A stretch of DNA of 64,000 bases from Gemmatimonadaceae bacterium (GCA_025934775.1 JAICWO010000001.1:248001-312000), one strand, 5' to 3'; numbered from the stretch's first letter, positions 25,195 through 34,373 are shown. Notes: generated from the letters alone by a model not told the origin. Made by a program: numbers and translations.

Positions 25195-25581
25195 ATGCGG
25201 TACGTCGTTGCGTTGGTCGCGTCGGTGGTGGTCATCTCGTTCAGCGACTGGCTGCTCTTCGGTGTCGTGTTCCACGCACGGTACGACAAGACGCCCGCGA
25301 TATGGCGCCAACTCCCGGAAGGCCAGCGGATCGCCGGATCGATGCTGTTCGCGCTCATTGGTACGGCCGCGTTATTCCGCCTCGCGGATCACGCCGGAGC
25401 GCACTCGGTCCGCGGGCTGTGCGCGCTGACGGTGCTGGTCTGGCTGGCCGCGTCGCTGCCGCAAACGGTCACGAACACGCTCTACGTGAACTACGACAAG
25501 TCGCTCGTCGTGAGCCACGCCGTCGGCTGGCTCGCGCGGATCGCGATCGCGAGCGCGGCGTACGGGCTGATCGTGCGGTAG
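25195..25581 (+). CDS. Small membrane protein (DUF1761-like)
   Basis: A 128-residue protein with four hydrophobic helices: residues 4-25 (VVALVASVVVISFSDWLLFGVVF), 45-62, 73-92 and 105-125. The start at 25195 has GGAGGA 4 nt upstream. The N-terminus followed by a short polar loop recalls DUF1761-type four-helix membrane proteins, but this is a weak resemblance. Divergent from the Gly-rich lipoprotein gene; the 189-bp gap between them shows TTGCTG and TAGCTT 16 bp apart at about 25120-25150 as the only promoter-like element. Function unknown. Confidence 0.55.
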   Translation: MRYVVALVASVVVISFSDWLLFGVVFHARYDKTPAIWRQLPEGQRIAGSMLFALIGTAALFRLADHAGAHSVRGLCALTVLVWLAASLPQTVTNTLYVNYDKSLVVSHAVGWLARIAIASAAYGLIVR

Positions 25582-25599
25582 CCCGCGCGGGGCACGTTC

Positions 25600-25657
25600 C
25601 TCTTGCGCTTCTACAAGAAGCAGTGTATTCATCCAGCGTCTTGTAGAAGGGCAAGAG
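25600..25657 (+). promoter_or_regulatory. Promoter with paired dyad operators upstream of ADOP 2
   Basis: Two arms CTCTTGCGCTTCTACAAGA (25600-25618) and TCTTGTAGAAGGGCAAGAG (25639-25657) are inverted copies over 19 bp with one mismatch, 20 bp apart. Each is itself a dyad TCTTG-N8-CAAGA. A promoter fits between them: -35 TTGCGC (25603-25608), 17-bp spacer, -10 TATTCA (25626-25631), with the predicted +1 near 25638. The left dyad therefore covers the -35 and the right one the transcription start. This permease has no adjacent padR, so regulation in trans is implied. Confidence 0.6.
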
Positions 25658-25667
25658 GAGAGGCGCC

Positions 25668-28367
25668 ATGCTGACCGAGTTGTGGAGCGACATCCGCTAT
25701 CGCGTGCGCGCCCTCGTCCGGCGCGCCGACGTGGAGCGCGAGCTCGACGACGAGCTGCGCTTCCACCTCGAGCGCGAAGCCGAGAAGTACCAGCGCGGCG
25801 GCCTCTCGCGCGCCGAGTCGGTGCGGCGGGCGCGCATCGCGTTTGGCGGCACCGAGCGGGCGAAGGAAGCGAGCCGCGACGGGCGCGGGACCGTGCTGCT
25901 CGAGACGGTCGTTCAAGATCTCTTATACGCCCTGCGGGGCCTCCGGGCGCGGCCGGGCTTCACCGCCGGCGTGGTGCTCACGCTCGCGCTCGGACTCGGC
26001 GCGAACGCGGCGATGTTCGGCATCCTCGACCGGCTGCTGTTCCGCGCGCCGGCCTACCGGCACGACGCCGGCCGAGTGCACTGGCTCTACCTCGCGCGCA
26101 CCCGCGACGGCAAGGAGCGCATCAGCGACGGCGAGGAGATCGGCCGGCTGCTCGACTTTCGCCGCTTCACGCACACGCTGTCGAACATTTCGGCGTTCAC
26201 GACGTTTCACATCGCGGTCGGCGAGGGCCAAGCGGCGCGCGCGATTCCCGTCGCGGGCGTGAGCGCTTCCTATTTCAATCTCTTTGACGCGCGTCCCGCG
26301 ATCGGGCGCTTTTTCTCCGCGGATGACGACCGCATGCCCACGGGGGCGCCGGTCGCGATCCTCAGCTACGCGTATTGGCGATCCGCGTTCGGCGGCCGTG
26401 CGGACGTCCTCGGCACGCGGCTGCGCGTTGGACGCGGCGTGTTCACTGTCGTCGGCGTCGCGCCTCGCGACTTCGTGGGGCTCGATCAGTCGATGGTGCC
26501 CGCGATCTATCTGCCGTTCACCGCGTTCGCGTGGAACATGCGGCCCGAAGACCACACACACGACTATCATTGGGGCTTCTTCGAGATCGCCGTGCGGCGC
26601 GCCGCGGGTGTGAGCGTCGCGGCGGCGACGGCGGATCTGTCGCACGCGTTCGTGCTGAGCATTTTCGCGCAGAAGCCTGGCGACGCGGCGTCGGCGCGTC
26701 AGGTCGCGGCCCAACGGCCGCACGCGATCCTCGGGCCCGTGCAGCCATCGCGCGGTCCGAACGCGGGACCCGAAGTGAAGGTCGTGACCTGGGTGAGCGG
26801 CGTCGCGCTGCTCGTGCTGCTCATCGCGTGCGCGAACGTCGCCAATCTCCTGCTGGGCCGTGCGCTCGCGCGCCGGCGCGAGATCGCGCTCCGGCTCGCG
26901 CTCGGCGTGAGCCGCGGCCGGCTCGTGCGGCAGTTGCTCACCGAGAGCGTGCTGCTCGCCGTCATCGGGGGCGCCGCGGGCTTGGTCGTCGCGGAGTGGG
27001 GAGGCGCGTTGCTGCGCCGCTTGATGCTGCCGCCCGGGGCGGACACCGGCGTCGCGATCGATGTGCGCACGCTCCTCGTGACGGCGGCCTTCGTGCTCGT
27101 CGCCGCGGTGCTCACCGGCCTCGGGCCGATCGCGCACGCGCTGCGGTCGAACGTTTCGAGTTCTCTCATGTTCGGCTCGCGAAGCGCCACCGCCCGGTCG
27201 TCACGCGTGCGCGCCGTGCTGCTGCTCTTCCAGGCGACGCTGTCGGTCGTGCTGCTGGTGGGCGCCGGCATCTTCGTGCGCAGCCTCGCCAACGTGCGGC
27301 ACCTGCATCTGGGCTACGACGTCGACCCCGTGCTCACCGTCACGGAGAACATGCGCGGCGTGACGCTGTCGAACGCCGAACGCGCCGCGCTCGAGCGCCG
27401 GCTCGCCGATGCGGCCACCACCGTGCCCGGCGTCGTCGCCGCCACACCGGCGCCGACGATTCCGTTCTGGGCGATGGAGGGACGCGACCTGTTCGTCACG
27501 GGGATCGACAGCGTGTCACGGCTTGGCAATTTCATCATGCAGGCCGGGAATCCAGACTATTTCCGCGTAATGGGGACGCGCATCCTTCGCGGCCGCGGCT
27601 TCACGAGCTCCGACCGCGCGACCACGGAGCGCGTGACTGTCGTGAGCGACGGCATGGCGCGAGCGCTCTGGCCCGGCCAGAGCGCGATCGGGAAGTGCAT
27701 TCGCATCCGCGCCGATACCGTGCCGTGCACGCGCGTGGTCGGTGTCGCGGAGGATCTGCACGCCATGTCGTTCGCCGATTCGCGCGAGTACCAGTACTAC
27801 GTTCCGCTCGAGCAGTTCGACGACACCGTGACGAGCATGCTGCTCGTTCGCGTGCGGGGCAACGCCGCCGATTTCGAGGAGCCGGTGCGCCGTGCCTTGC
27901 AGCAATTGATGCCGGGCGCCGCGTACGTGTCGACGATGCCGCTCCGCGATGCGATCGATCCCGGCATGAAAAGTTGGCAGCTCGGCGCCACGATGTTCGT
28001 CGCGTTTGGACTGCTGGCGCTGGCGCTCGCGGCGGTCGGCCTCTACGGCGTGATCGCGTACGGCGTCGCCGAGCGCCGGCGCGAGATTGGCGTCCGGATC
28101 GCGCTCGGCGCGACGCGCCCGCACGTGCTCGGGCTCATCGTGCGGCAGGGCGTGCGCCTCGTCCTCGCGGGCGTCGTTCTCGGGAGCGTCATCGCGATCG
28201 TCGCCGGGCGATGGGCGGCGCCGCTGCTGTTCGACGAGTCGCCGCGCGATCCTCTGGTGTACGGCGTCGTCGCGGCGGTGCTGGTGCTCGTCTCACTCGC
28301 CGCGACGGCACTGCCGGCGATGGCCGCGGCGCGCGTCGATCCGAACATCACGCTGCGGGCGGAGTAG
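25668..28367 (+). CDS. ADOP-class FtsX/MacB-like ABC permease 2
   Basis: An 899-residue full-length ADOP permease. Prefix domain: RRADVERELDDELRFHLERE, then AFGGTERAKEASRDGRGT. First MacB-core/FtsX unit from LRGLRARPGFTAGVVLTLALGLGANAAMF, membrane part with LLVLLIACANVANLLLGRALARRREIALRLALG. The second unit ends with YGVAERRREIGVRIALGATRPHVLGLIVRQGVRL. The start has a purine-rich Shine-Dalgarno (GAGGAGAGG) that overlaps the right operator arm. Unlike ADOP 1 and 4 no padR gene is attached. No ATPase gene is adjacent. The natural substrate is unknown. Confidence 0.9.
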   Translation: MLTELWSDIRYRVRALVRRADVERELDDELRFHLEREAEKYQRGGLSRAESVRRARIAFGGTERAKEASRDGRGTVLLETVVQDLLYALRGLRARPGFTAGVVLTLALGLGANAAMFGILDRLLFRAPAYRHDAGRVHWLYLARTRDGKERISDGEEIGRLLDFRRFTHTLSNISAFTTFHIAVGEGQAARAIPVAGVSASYFNLFDARPAIGRFFSADDDRMPTGAPVAILSYAYWRSAFGGRADVLGTRLRVGRGVFTVVGVAPRDFVGLDQSMVPAIYLPFTAFAWNMRPEDHTHDYHWGFFEIAVRRAAGVSVAAATADLSHAFVLSIFAQKPGDAASARQVAAQRPHAILGPVQPSRGPNAGPEVKVVTWVSGVALLVLLIACANVANLLLGRALARRREIALRLALGVSRGRLVRQLLTESVLLAVIGGAAGLVVAEWGGALLRRLMLPPGADTGVAIDVRTLLVTAAFVLVAAVLTGLGPIAHALRSNVSSSLMFGSRSATARSSRVRAVLLLFQATLSVVLLVGAGIFVRSLANVRHLHLGYDVDPVLTVTENMRGVTLSNAERAALERRLADAATTVPGVVAATPAPTIPFWAMEGRDLFVTGIDSVSRLGNFIMQAGNPDYFRVMGTRILRGRGFTSSDRATTERVTVVSDGMARALWPGQSAIGKCIRIRADTVPCTRVVGVAEDLHAMSFADSREYQYYVPLEQFDDTVTSMLLVRVRGNAADFEEPVRRALQQLMPGAAYVSTMPLRDAIDPGMKSWQLGATMFVAFGLLALALAAVGLYGVIAYGVAERRREIGVRIALGATRPHVLGLIVRQGVRLVLAGVVLGSVIAIVAGRWAAPLLFDESPRDPLVYGVVAAVLVLVSLAATALPAMAAARVDPNITLRAE

Positions 28368-28375
28368 CGGCGTGT

Positions 28376-28954
28376 CTACGCGAGCGGCGCGATCGCCGTC
28401 GGCGCCTCGCCGCGGCGCAGCCGTTCCCAGTTCTCGCGCAGCTCCTCGCGGTGCAGCTCCCGCCACTCGAACACGAGCGGTAGTCGGTTCGGCGGAAAGC
28501 TGCCGCGAATGCCACTCCCGTCGATCTCGATCGCGATGGACTCGGCGCCGGATCGGGCGTGGAAATGCGGTCGAGCATGATCCGCATAGAACATGCTGAT
28601 GACGATACCATAAAATCGGCTGAGCTCGGGCACCCGGCGAGAGTGTGCCGCCGAGCCGAACAACGCGTCACCGCCGTGACTCGCCCGCAATGATTTTCCC
28701 GCGAGCACTCGCGCGTGCAGCGACTCCGGTGCCAAGTCGGCGCCATTCGGCCACTCGATGGTCTCGACGCCAAGGCTCACACGGGCGAACTCGCGCGGAT
28801 CGTGCAGTGGCTCGAACATCGGGCCGACGAGCCAATCCGAAAGATCCGCCTCGCCCGCGAGGCCGTCGCTGAACGCGAGCCAGAGCACGTGATCGTGGAG
28901 GTGTCGCACCGCGGTCACGCGAACCAGCTCGAACGAGGATCGCGGAATGGTCAT
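28376..28954 (-). CDS. DUF2442-DUF4160 fusion protein
   Basis: A 192-residue protein joining two small domains normally encoded by neighbouring genes. Residues about 10-85 are DUF2442 (VRVTAVRHLHDHVLWLAFSDG, DLSDWLVGPMFEPLHDP, then ETIEWPNGADLAPESL). Residues about 108-186 are DUF4160 (VPELSRFYGIVISMFYADH, RPHFHARSG, and LVFEWRELHREELRENWER). Separate DUF4160/DUF2442 pairs are widespread, often on mobile elements, and have been considered toxin-antitoxin-like without firm proof. It converges on ADOP 2, only 8 bp between stops. The 20-residue linker contains no recognisable domain. Confidence 0.85.
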   Translation of the reverse strand: MTIPRSSFELVRVTAVRHLHDHVLWLAFSDGLAGEADLSDWLVGPMFEPLHDPREFARVSLGVETIEWPNGADLAPESLHARVLAGKSLRASHGGDALFGSAAHSRRVPELSRFYGIVISMFYADHARPHFHARSGAESIAIEIDGSGIRGSFPPNRLPLVFEWRELHREELRENWERLRRGEAPTAIAPLA

Positions 28955-28996
28955 ACCGCCGAGCCTACGCTCGGCGGATGCGCCGAGTCAAGAGGG

Positions 28997-29839
28997 TCAG
29001 GCGGTGGCGTCGAACGTGATCACCTTCTGCACGTGATCGAGCGGCGTCCGCACCGCGCCGTTGCCGATCGGGACCACCGCGGTGCCCACCGCGAAGAACT
29101 CGATCGCGTTGGCGCCCCAGCCCCAGTTCGACTCCTCCACCCGCGCGCCCACCACGCCCGCTCCGCCGCGCTCCTGCGCCTCGCGCTGCATCCGCTCGAG
29201 CGCCAGCTCGCGCGCGGCGTAGGTGGCCTCGGTGTAGATGGTCATCTCCTGATTCCGGCCGACCTGCTTCAGGGCCTGCATGAAACTCAAATGAGCGATG
29301 TGATACACGCAGGCGCCCATCGCGAGGCTCACCGGGCGATAGCCGCCCTGCATCAGCTTCCAGAGGTCCTGCCCGCTGAGATCGGAGGTGAACGGCCGAT
29401 TGTCCTTCGTGCGCAGCGAGCCGGTCTTCTCGCGATGGCGGATCGCCGTGCCGATCGCCTGGAACTCGAGGACGTTCTCGTCCATGGCGTACTGCTTGAA
29501 CACGAGCCGCACGCCCACGACGCCGTCGGCGCCGAGGAGATCGGCCTCTTCCTCCATGCGGGTCATCGCCAGCTCCCGCGCGTCGTACATGGCGCGCGTG
29601 AGCACGGGCAGCTCCTGGCTGACGCTCCACTTCTGCCACTGGAATCCGACGTGGTAGATGCACGAGCCGAGCACGAGGCCGAGCGCCTCGAAGCCGGCAT
29701 GCTCGACGAGCAGGAACTCGTCGACCGAGAGGTCGCTCGTGAAGAAGGCCGGCTGCTCGCCGGCGCCGCGCATCGCGCGAAGGCGGGTCGCGGCGCCCGC
29801 GGGCAAATTCGCGGCGGATCCAGGCGTGTATTCCGGCAT
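28997..29839 (-). CDS. Duplicated YbjQ/UPF0145 heavy-metal-binding domain protein
   Basis: A 280-residue cytoplasmic protein with two YbjQ (UPF0145) domains in tandem. Copy 1: LVLGSCIYHVGF, YDARELAMTRMEEEADLLGADGVVGVRL (to about residue 140). Copy 2: LAMGACVYHIAHL, YAARELALERMQREAQERGGAGVVGARVEE. Each is preceded by the same TSDLS segment. YbjQ folds as a homopentamer in single-domain relatives and is annotated as possibly metal-binding without biochemical proof. An AGGAG Shine-Dalgarno lies 8 nt upstream. It forms an apparent operon with the small gene upstream (29875-30267, 35-bp gap). Confidence 0.85.
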   Translation of the reverse strand: MPEYTPGSAANLPAGAATRLRAMRGAGEQPAFFTSDLSVDEFLLVEHAGFEALGLVLGSCIYHVGFQWQKWSVSQELPVLTRAMYDARELAMTRMEEEADLLGADGVVGVRLVFKQYAMDENVLEFQAIGTAIRHREKTGSLRTKDNRPFTSDLSGQDLWKLMQGGYRPVSLAMGACVYHIAHLSFMQALKQVGRNQEMTIYTEATYAARELALERMQREAQERGGAGVVGARVEESNWGWGANAIEFFAVGTAVVPIGNGAVRTPLDHVQKVITFDATA

Positions 29840-29874
29840 GCGCGCTCCTGTGTCGGGGGGTAAGTGAATTGATA

Positions 29875-30267
29875 TTATAGACTAGTAGTATCCAGCCACG
29901 AACGCAACGCGGTGCGCATCCGTTCGTTCCGCTGCACCTCGGCGTCGATCGCCGCGCCGAGCTCGGAGAGAAACGCATCGACCTCCAGCGGGTCGGTCCG
30001 GATGACGACGCCGCGGACTTCCTGTTGACGCAGGGTCGCGTACCCGCCGTCCGGCCGGCGTTCCAGCGTGTACACGTTGCCGCCGAGCGGCAGGCGGACG
30101 CTCGCGATCTGGCGGCGGAGGAGGGTGCGCTTCACGCGCGCGCCGGGAACGATCGCCGAGAGCATGGCCGCGAGGTCGCCGACGAGCTCCGCGACGTCCT
30201 CGCGGCCCCGGCGCGCGAGAACGGCGGCCACGCTGGTGGATTCCCACGAAGAGGTCGAATCAGCCAT
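29875..30267 (-). CDS. Hypothetical protein in operon with YbjQ duplicate
   Basis: A 130-residue soluble protein, probably alpha/beta. The start was taken at the ATG at 30267, where the sequence becomes protein-like (MADSTSSWESTSVAAVL); upstream codons are low-complexity. The middle is VKRTLLRRQIASVRLPLGGNVYTLERRPDGG and the C-terminal half is helical (EVDAFLSELGAAIDAEVQRNERMRTALRSWL). No family is recognised. The short distance to the YbjQ-type gene suggests a shared transcript and perhaps a shared task. No convincing Shine-Dalgarno was seen, so the start is uncertain. Confidence 0.55.
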   Translation of the reverse strand: MADSTSSWESTSVAAVLARRGREDVAELVGDLAAMLSAIVPGARVKRTLLRRQIASVRLPLGGNVYTLERRPDGGYATLRQQEVRGVVIRTDPLEVDAFLSELGAAIDAEVQRNERMRTALRSWLDTTSL

Positions 30268-30389
30268 GGAGGAGGAGGCGCGAAGTCGAGAGGAAGCTAA
30301 TCCGAGTCCGCGCGCGGTGCGAGCGTGCGGGTTGCGCGGCGAGAGGCGTGTCGTACGTTCGGAATCCTGTGAGCGGGAGGAAGGTGCGC

Positions 30390-32816
30390 ATGCTGACAAC
30401 ATGGCGAGGGCATCTCCGCGACGTGACGTTCGCCGTTCGGACGCTGCGTCGTGCGCGTGGCTGGACGTTCGGCGTCGTGCTCACGCTCGCACTCGGCATC
30501 GGCCTCGCCACGGCCGTGTTCGCGATCGCGAACGCTCTATTGATCCGCCCACTCCCGGTGCGCGCGCAGGACCGGCTCGTCGTCCTCTGGGGGATGACAC
30601 GCGACGGCCGCACCGATCACTTCCCGCTGCTATATAAGGACGCTCAATCGTACACCAGGCAGACACACGCGCTCGAGCAGGTGGCGTTCTTCGCGTACGG
30701 TGGCGCACAGGCAGTGCCGATCGACTTCGAGAACGGCGTGGCGCAGCTCCGGCGATCGCTCGTTTCCGGCAATTACTTCGACGTTCTTGGCGCGCGTGCG
30801 CTGCTCGGTCGTGCGCTGCGCCCGAACGACGACGTGCGCGGCGCGGCTCCGGTCGCGGTCCTCAGCTACGGCGGCTGGCAGCTCTTCTTCGGCGGCGACT
30901 CGAACGTCGTCGGCCGCCGCATGACGCTGCACTTCAACGGTACGGTGTACACCGTCGTGGGCGTCATGCCGCGCGGCCTGGATTACCCGCGTGGCGTCGA
31001 GTTCTGGTCCGCCGTCGTGCCGAACTCCGGGCCGCTCGGCGATCAGCCTGTGTATGCGGAGCTCAACGTCATCGGGCGACTACGGCCTGGCGCATCGATC
31101 GCCGGGGCGCGTAATGAGCTCACGCGCTTCTTCGCAGCGGTCGGGCCGAAGTGGAACGTCATCGGCGTGGCGCGTTCGTTTGCCGAGGACGTGCTCGGTG
31201 ACGTACGTCCCGCGGTGCTCGCATTCGCCGCCGCGGCGGGCTTGCTGCTCCTCATCACCTGTATCAACGTCGCGAATCTGCTGCTCGTGCGCGGACTCGC
31301 TCGTACGCGCGAGCTTGCCGTGCGGACGGCGATCGGGGCGCCGCGAGCCCGGCTCGTCGGACAGTTGCTGGTAGAGAGTGGGCTGCTCTCGGTCGTCGGA
31401 GGAGCGATTGGCGCGGTGCTCGCCGCATTCGGGATTCGCGCGTTCGTGCTGCTCGCGCCGGCGGGCACACCGCGTCTCAACGAGATTCACATCGGCGCTC
31501 CTGTGATATTGGGGGCGATTCTCGTCACCGCGAGCGCGACGCTGCTCTTCGCCGTCGCGCCGGCGCTGATCGGTTCACGCGTCGACGCGCTGGAGGCGCT
31601 CCGCTCCGGAACGCGTCAGGGCGGCGCGAGCAGGCGAATTCGCGTCGCCACACAGTCGCTCGTCGTCGGCCAGATGGCGCTCGCGGTCCTCGTGCTATCC
31701 GCCGCGGGCGTGCTCGTTCGCAGTGTGCGCGCGCTCGAGCACGTGCCCGTCGCCGTCGATCCCGCGCGCCTGCTCGTCGTCGATCTCGCGCTGCCGCCGT
31801 CAGACATGGGAAACGCCCCGAGAGTTGCCGCGACGATCGAGCAGCTCACGACGCGACTCGAGCACGTGCCCGGCATTCGATCAGTCGCGCCGACGTTCAC
31901 GGCGCCGATGGCGGCAAGTGGTGGGATTTTCGGCCGGATCGCCGCGGAAGGCCAGTCGGCGGAAGCAGCGGCGACAAACCCGTTGGTCGATTACGAGCTC
32001 ACGACACCGGACTACTTCGCGACGTTCGGCATTCGGCTCGTCGGCGGTCGCATGTTCGCGACCAGCGATCGAGACGGAGCGCTGCCGGTGGCGATCGTCA
32101 GCGAGTCGCTCGCGCGACAGTATTGGCCACACGAGAGCGCGATCGGCAAGCGCCTCGTGCGCGGACCGGCGGACCTCGTGACGATCGTCGGCGTCGTCGC
32201 GGATACTCATTACAGAGATCTGAAAAGCCCGCGGCCCCGGGTGTATTTCCCGCTCCGACAATCGCCGTTCCCGTTCGCCCCGACGACGATCGCGATCGCG
32301 ACGCGGGGCGAGGCGGCTCCGCTCGCGGCGACGATCCGGCGAGTCGTCGCCGAGACTGTGCCCGGGGTGGAGGTGGCGGGCATCGGGACGGTCGAAGACT
32401 ACGTGGACACCGCCATCGCGCAGCCGAGACTCAATGCGTTGTTGCTCGCACTCTTCGCGGGCGCGGCATTGGCGCTCGCCGCCGTCGGCCTGTTCGGCGT
32501 GATGGCGACGACCGTCCGACATCGAACGAAAGAGCTTGGAGTACGCGCGGCGCTCGGCGCGGCGCCATCGGACGTCCGCCGCATCATCCTCGGTCAGGCG
32601 CTGTCGCTCGCTGGCGCCGGGCTCGCCGTCGGACTCGCCTTGTCCGCACTCGTGATTCGCGCGCTCCGCGGCCTGCTCTTTGGCGTGAGCCCGACCGACG
32701 CGCTCTCGCTGGCGGTGGCCAGCGTCGTCCTCCTCGTCGTCGCCATCGCGGCGGCGTACGTCCCTGCCTGGCGGGCGCAGCACATCGACCCGGTCATCGC
32801 CCTCCGAATGGAGTGA
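30390..32816 (+). CDS. ADOP-class FtsX/MacB-like ABC permease 3 (no prefix domain)
   Basis: An 808-residue permease starting at an ATG with GGGAGGAAGG 5 nt upstream. It lacks the 80-residue prefix domain and opens directly with DVTFAVRTLRRARGWTFGVVLTLALGIGLATAVF. Both MacB-core/FtsX units are otherwise intact (LLLITCINVANLLLVRGLARTRELAVRTAIG; and ATTVRHRTKELGVRAALGAAPSDVRRIILGQAL). The final PAWRAQHIDPVIAL matches other copies. The gene is divergent from the YbjQ operon, sharing a 122-bp upstream region in which no clear promoter or PadR-type dyad was found. A long open frame antisense to it is only a high-GC shadow. Confidence 0.9.
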   Translation: MLTTWRGHLRDVTFAVRTLRRARGWTFGVVLTLALGIGLATAVFAIANALLIRPLPVRAQDRLVVLWGMTRDGRTDHFPLLYKDAQSYTRQTHALEQVAFFAYGGAQAVPIDFENGVAQLRRSLVSGNYFDVLGARALLGRALRPNDDVRGAAPVAVLSYGGWQLFFGGDSNVVGRRMTLHFNGTVYTVVGVMPRGLDYPRGVEFWSAVVPNSGPLGDQPVYAELNVIGRLRPGASIAGARNELTRFFAAVGPKWNVIGVARSFAEDVLGDVRPAVLAFAAAAGLLLLITCINVANLLLVRGLARTRELAVRTAIGAPRARLVGQLLVESGLLSVVGGAIGAVLAAFGIRAFVLLAPAGTPRLNEIHIGAPVILGAILVTASATLLFAVAPALIGSRVDALEALRSGTRQGGASRRIRVATQSLVVGQMALAVLVLSAAGVLVRSVRALEHVPVAVDPARLLVVDLALPPSDMGNAPRVAATIEQLTTRLEHVPGIRSVAPTFTAPMAASGGIFGRIAAEGQSAEAAATNPLVDYELTTPDYFATFGIRLVGGRMFATSDRDGALPVAIVSESLARQYWPHESAIGKRLVRGPADLVTIVGVVADTHYRDLKSPRPRVYFPLRQSPFPFAPTTIAIATRGEAAPLAATIRRVVAETVPGVEVAGIGTVEDYVDTAIAQPRLNALLLALFAGAALALAAVGLFGVMATTVRHRTKELGVRAALGAAPSDVRRIILGQALSLAGAGLAVGLALSALVIRALRGLLFGVSPTDALSLAVASVVLLVVAIAAAYVPAWRAQHIDPVIALRME

Positions 32817-32873
32817 CGGGGATGCGGCCGCCACGCCGCCGCGTAGATTCGACTCGCCCCAATGGGAGATTCC

Positions 32874-34334
32874 ATGCGCCGTTCCGTCCGATCGACATTC
32901 ATCGCGCGCTCGCTGCGGTGCGCGCTCGTTCTCTCCGCCGCGCTCACGCTCCCCGCCGCCGCGCAGGAGCCCGTCGTCAGCGCTGATTCGCTGCCGTCCG
33001 CGCTCTCGGCGAAGGTGCGCGCGGCGATCACCGACGTCATGCACCGCACCGGCGTTCCGAGCGCGTCGGTCGGCATCGTGCGCAACGGGCACGTCGCGTA
33101 CGTCGCGGCCTTCGGCGCCGCACGTCTCTCGCCGCCCATGCCCGCGACGCCGGCGATGCACTACGCGATCGGGTCGATCAGCAAGCAGTTCACCGTTGCC
33201 GCCGTGATGCTCCTCCAGCAGGAAGGCAAGCTCTCGATCGACGATCCGGTGTCGCGCTGGTTCCCCGAGCTCACGCGCGCGAACGAGGTCACGCTCCGCA
33301 ACCTCATGTCGCACACGTCGGGCTACGAGGACTACGCACCGCAGGACTATACGATTCCGGCGTGGACGCATCCGTCGTCGGCCGAGAAGATCGTGCACGA
33401 GTGGGCCACGAAGCCGCTCGACTTTGACCCCGGAACGCAATACCAATACAGTAATACTAATTTCAACATCGTCGGCCTGATCGTGCAGAAGGCGAGCGGC
33501 CAGCCGTTCTGGACCTTCCTCAAGTCGCGCGTGCTCGACCCGGTGGGGCTGTCCGGAGCGATCGATCTCGACACGCAGCACAACCTGCTCGAGCCGACCG
33601 GGTACTTCCGCCATGCGCTCGGCCCGCTCCGGCCGGCGCTCATGGAGGCGCCGGGCTGGTACTTCGCCGACGGCGAGCTGGCGATGCCGGTGGGCGATCT
33701 CCTCCGCTGGGACGTCTCGGTCATGAACAAGACGCTCCTCTCGCCCGCATCGTACGCCGCGATGGAGGCGCCGACGCGGCTCAAGGACGGTTTGTACAGC
33801 AACTATGGGCTGGGCGTCAGCGTCGGTGCGCTCGACGGGCATCGCGCGTTCTCGCACGGCGGCGAAGTCGGCGGCTTCGTGGCGTCGAATACGGTATTCC
33901 CGGACGATAAAATCGCCGTCGCAGTGCTCACCAATCAGGAGGCGAGTCCAGCGGCCGGCGCGATTGGGCGCGCGCTGTCGCAACTGCTCATCGCGCCGCC
34001 TACGACCGCCGCCGTGTCTGATGATGCCGCGTCGGCGGAGCAGCTCGCGCGCACCGTGTTGGCTGGACTGCAGCACGGCAAGATCGACCGCAGCCAGTTC
34101 ACCGCCAACGCGAATTTCTACTTCGATGCCGCCGCGCTCGCCGACTACGCGTCGAGCCTTGGGCCGCTCGGCGCGATCAAGATGCTGCGCCAGACGTCGA
34201 CGGCACTCCGCGGCGGGATGACGTACCGCGGCTTCGCCGTGCAGTTCGCGAACGGAAGCACGGCGACGCTGTCGACGTACACTGTGCCCGGCGGAAAGTA
34301 CGAGCAGTTCCTCGTCGAGCCGGGCGGGATGTAG
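32874..34334 (+). CDS. Exported serine hydrolase, beta-lactamase/PBP fold
   Basis: A 486-residue protein with a signal peptide (to about residue 33, LTLPAAAQ). The class C beta-lactamase/DD-peptidase fold shows the catalytic SxxK in GSISKQFTVAAVM, the Tyr motif YSNTNFN (YxN) and the HGG triad replacing KTG (FSHGGEVGG). Such proteins (EstB, LpqL-like, D-aminopeptidases) are mostly esterases or peptidases rather than antibiotic resistance enzymes. The C-terminal 120 residues are a lipocalin-like or DUF3471-type beta extension. ATG at 32874 was preferred because GGGAG lies 5 nt upstream; ATG at 32862 is the alternative. It follows ADOP 3 after 57 bp. Confidence 0.85.
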   Translation: MRRSVRSTFIARSLRCALVLSAALTLPAAAQEPVVSADSLPSALSAKVRAAITDVMHRTGVPSASVGIVRNGHVAYVAAFGAARLSPPMPATPAMHYAIGSISKQFTVAAVMLLQQEGKLSIDDPVSRWFPELTRANEVTLRNLMSHTSGYEDYAPQDYTIPAWTHPSSAEKIVHEWATKPLDFDPGTQYQYSNTNFNIVGLIVQKASGQPFWTFLKSRVLDPVGLSGAIDLDTQHNLLEPTGYFRHALGPLRPALMEAPGWYFADGELAMPVGDLLRWDVSVMNKTLLSPASYAAMEAPTRLKDGLYSNYGLGVSVGALDGHRAFSHGGEVGGFVASNTVFPDDKIAVAVLTNQEASPAAGAIGRALSQLLIAPPTTAAVSDDAASAEQLARTVLAGLQHGKIDRSQFTANANFYFDAAALADYASSLGPLGAIKMLRQTSTALRGGMTYRGFAVQFANGSTATLSTYTVPGGKYEQFLVEPGGM

Positions 34335-34373
34335 CGCCGCCGTGCGCTTGGCCTCCGCGTTCGAGTGAGCGAT

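Noticed and set aside
31881-34076. A 731-codon open frame antisense to ADOP 3 and the serine hydrolase
   Set aside because: It is Arg/His/Asp-rich without motifs and mirrors the codon structure of two clear genes; typical high-GC shadow.
32874-34334. Antibiotic-resistance beta-lactamase
   Set aside because: HGG replaces the KTG triad and there is a long C-terminal extension; this fits an esterase or peptidase of the same fold better.
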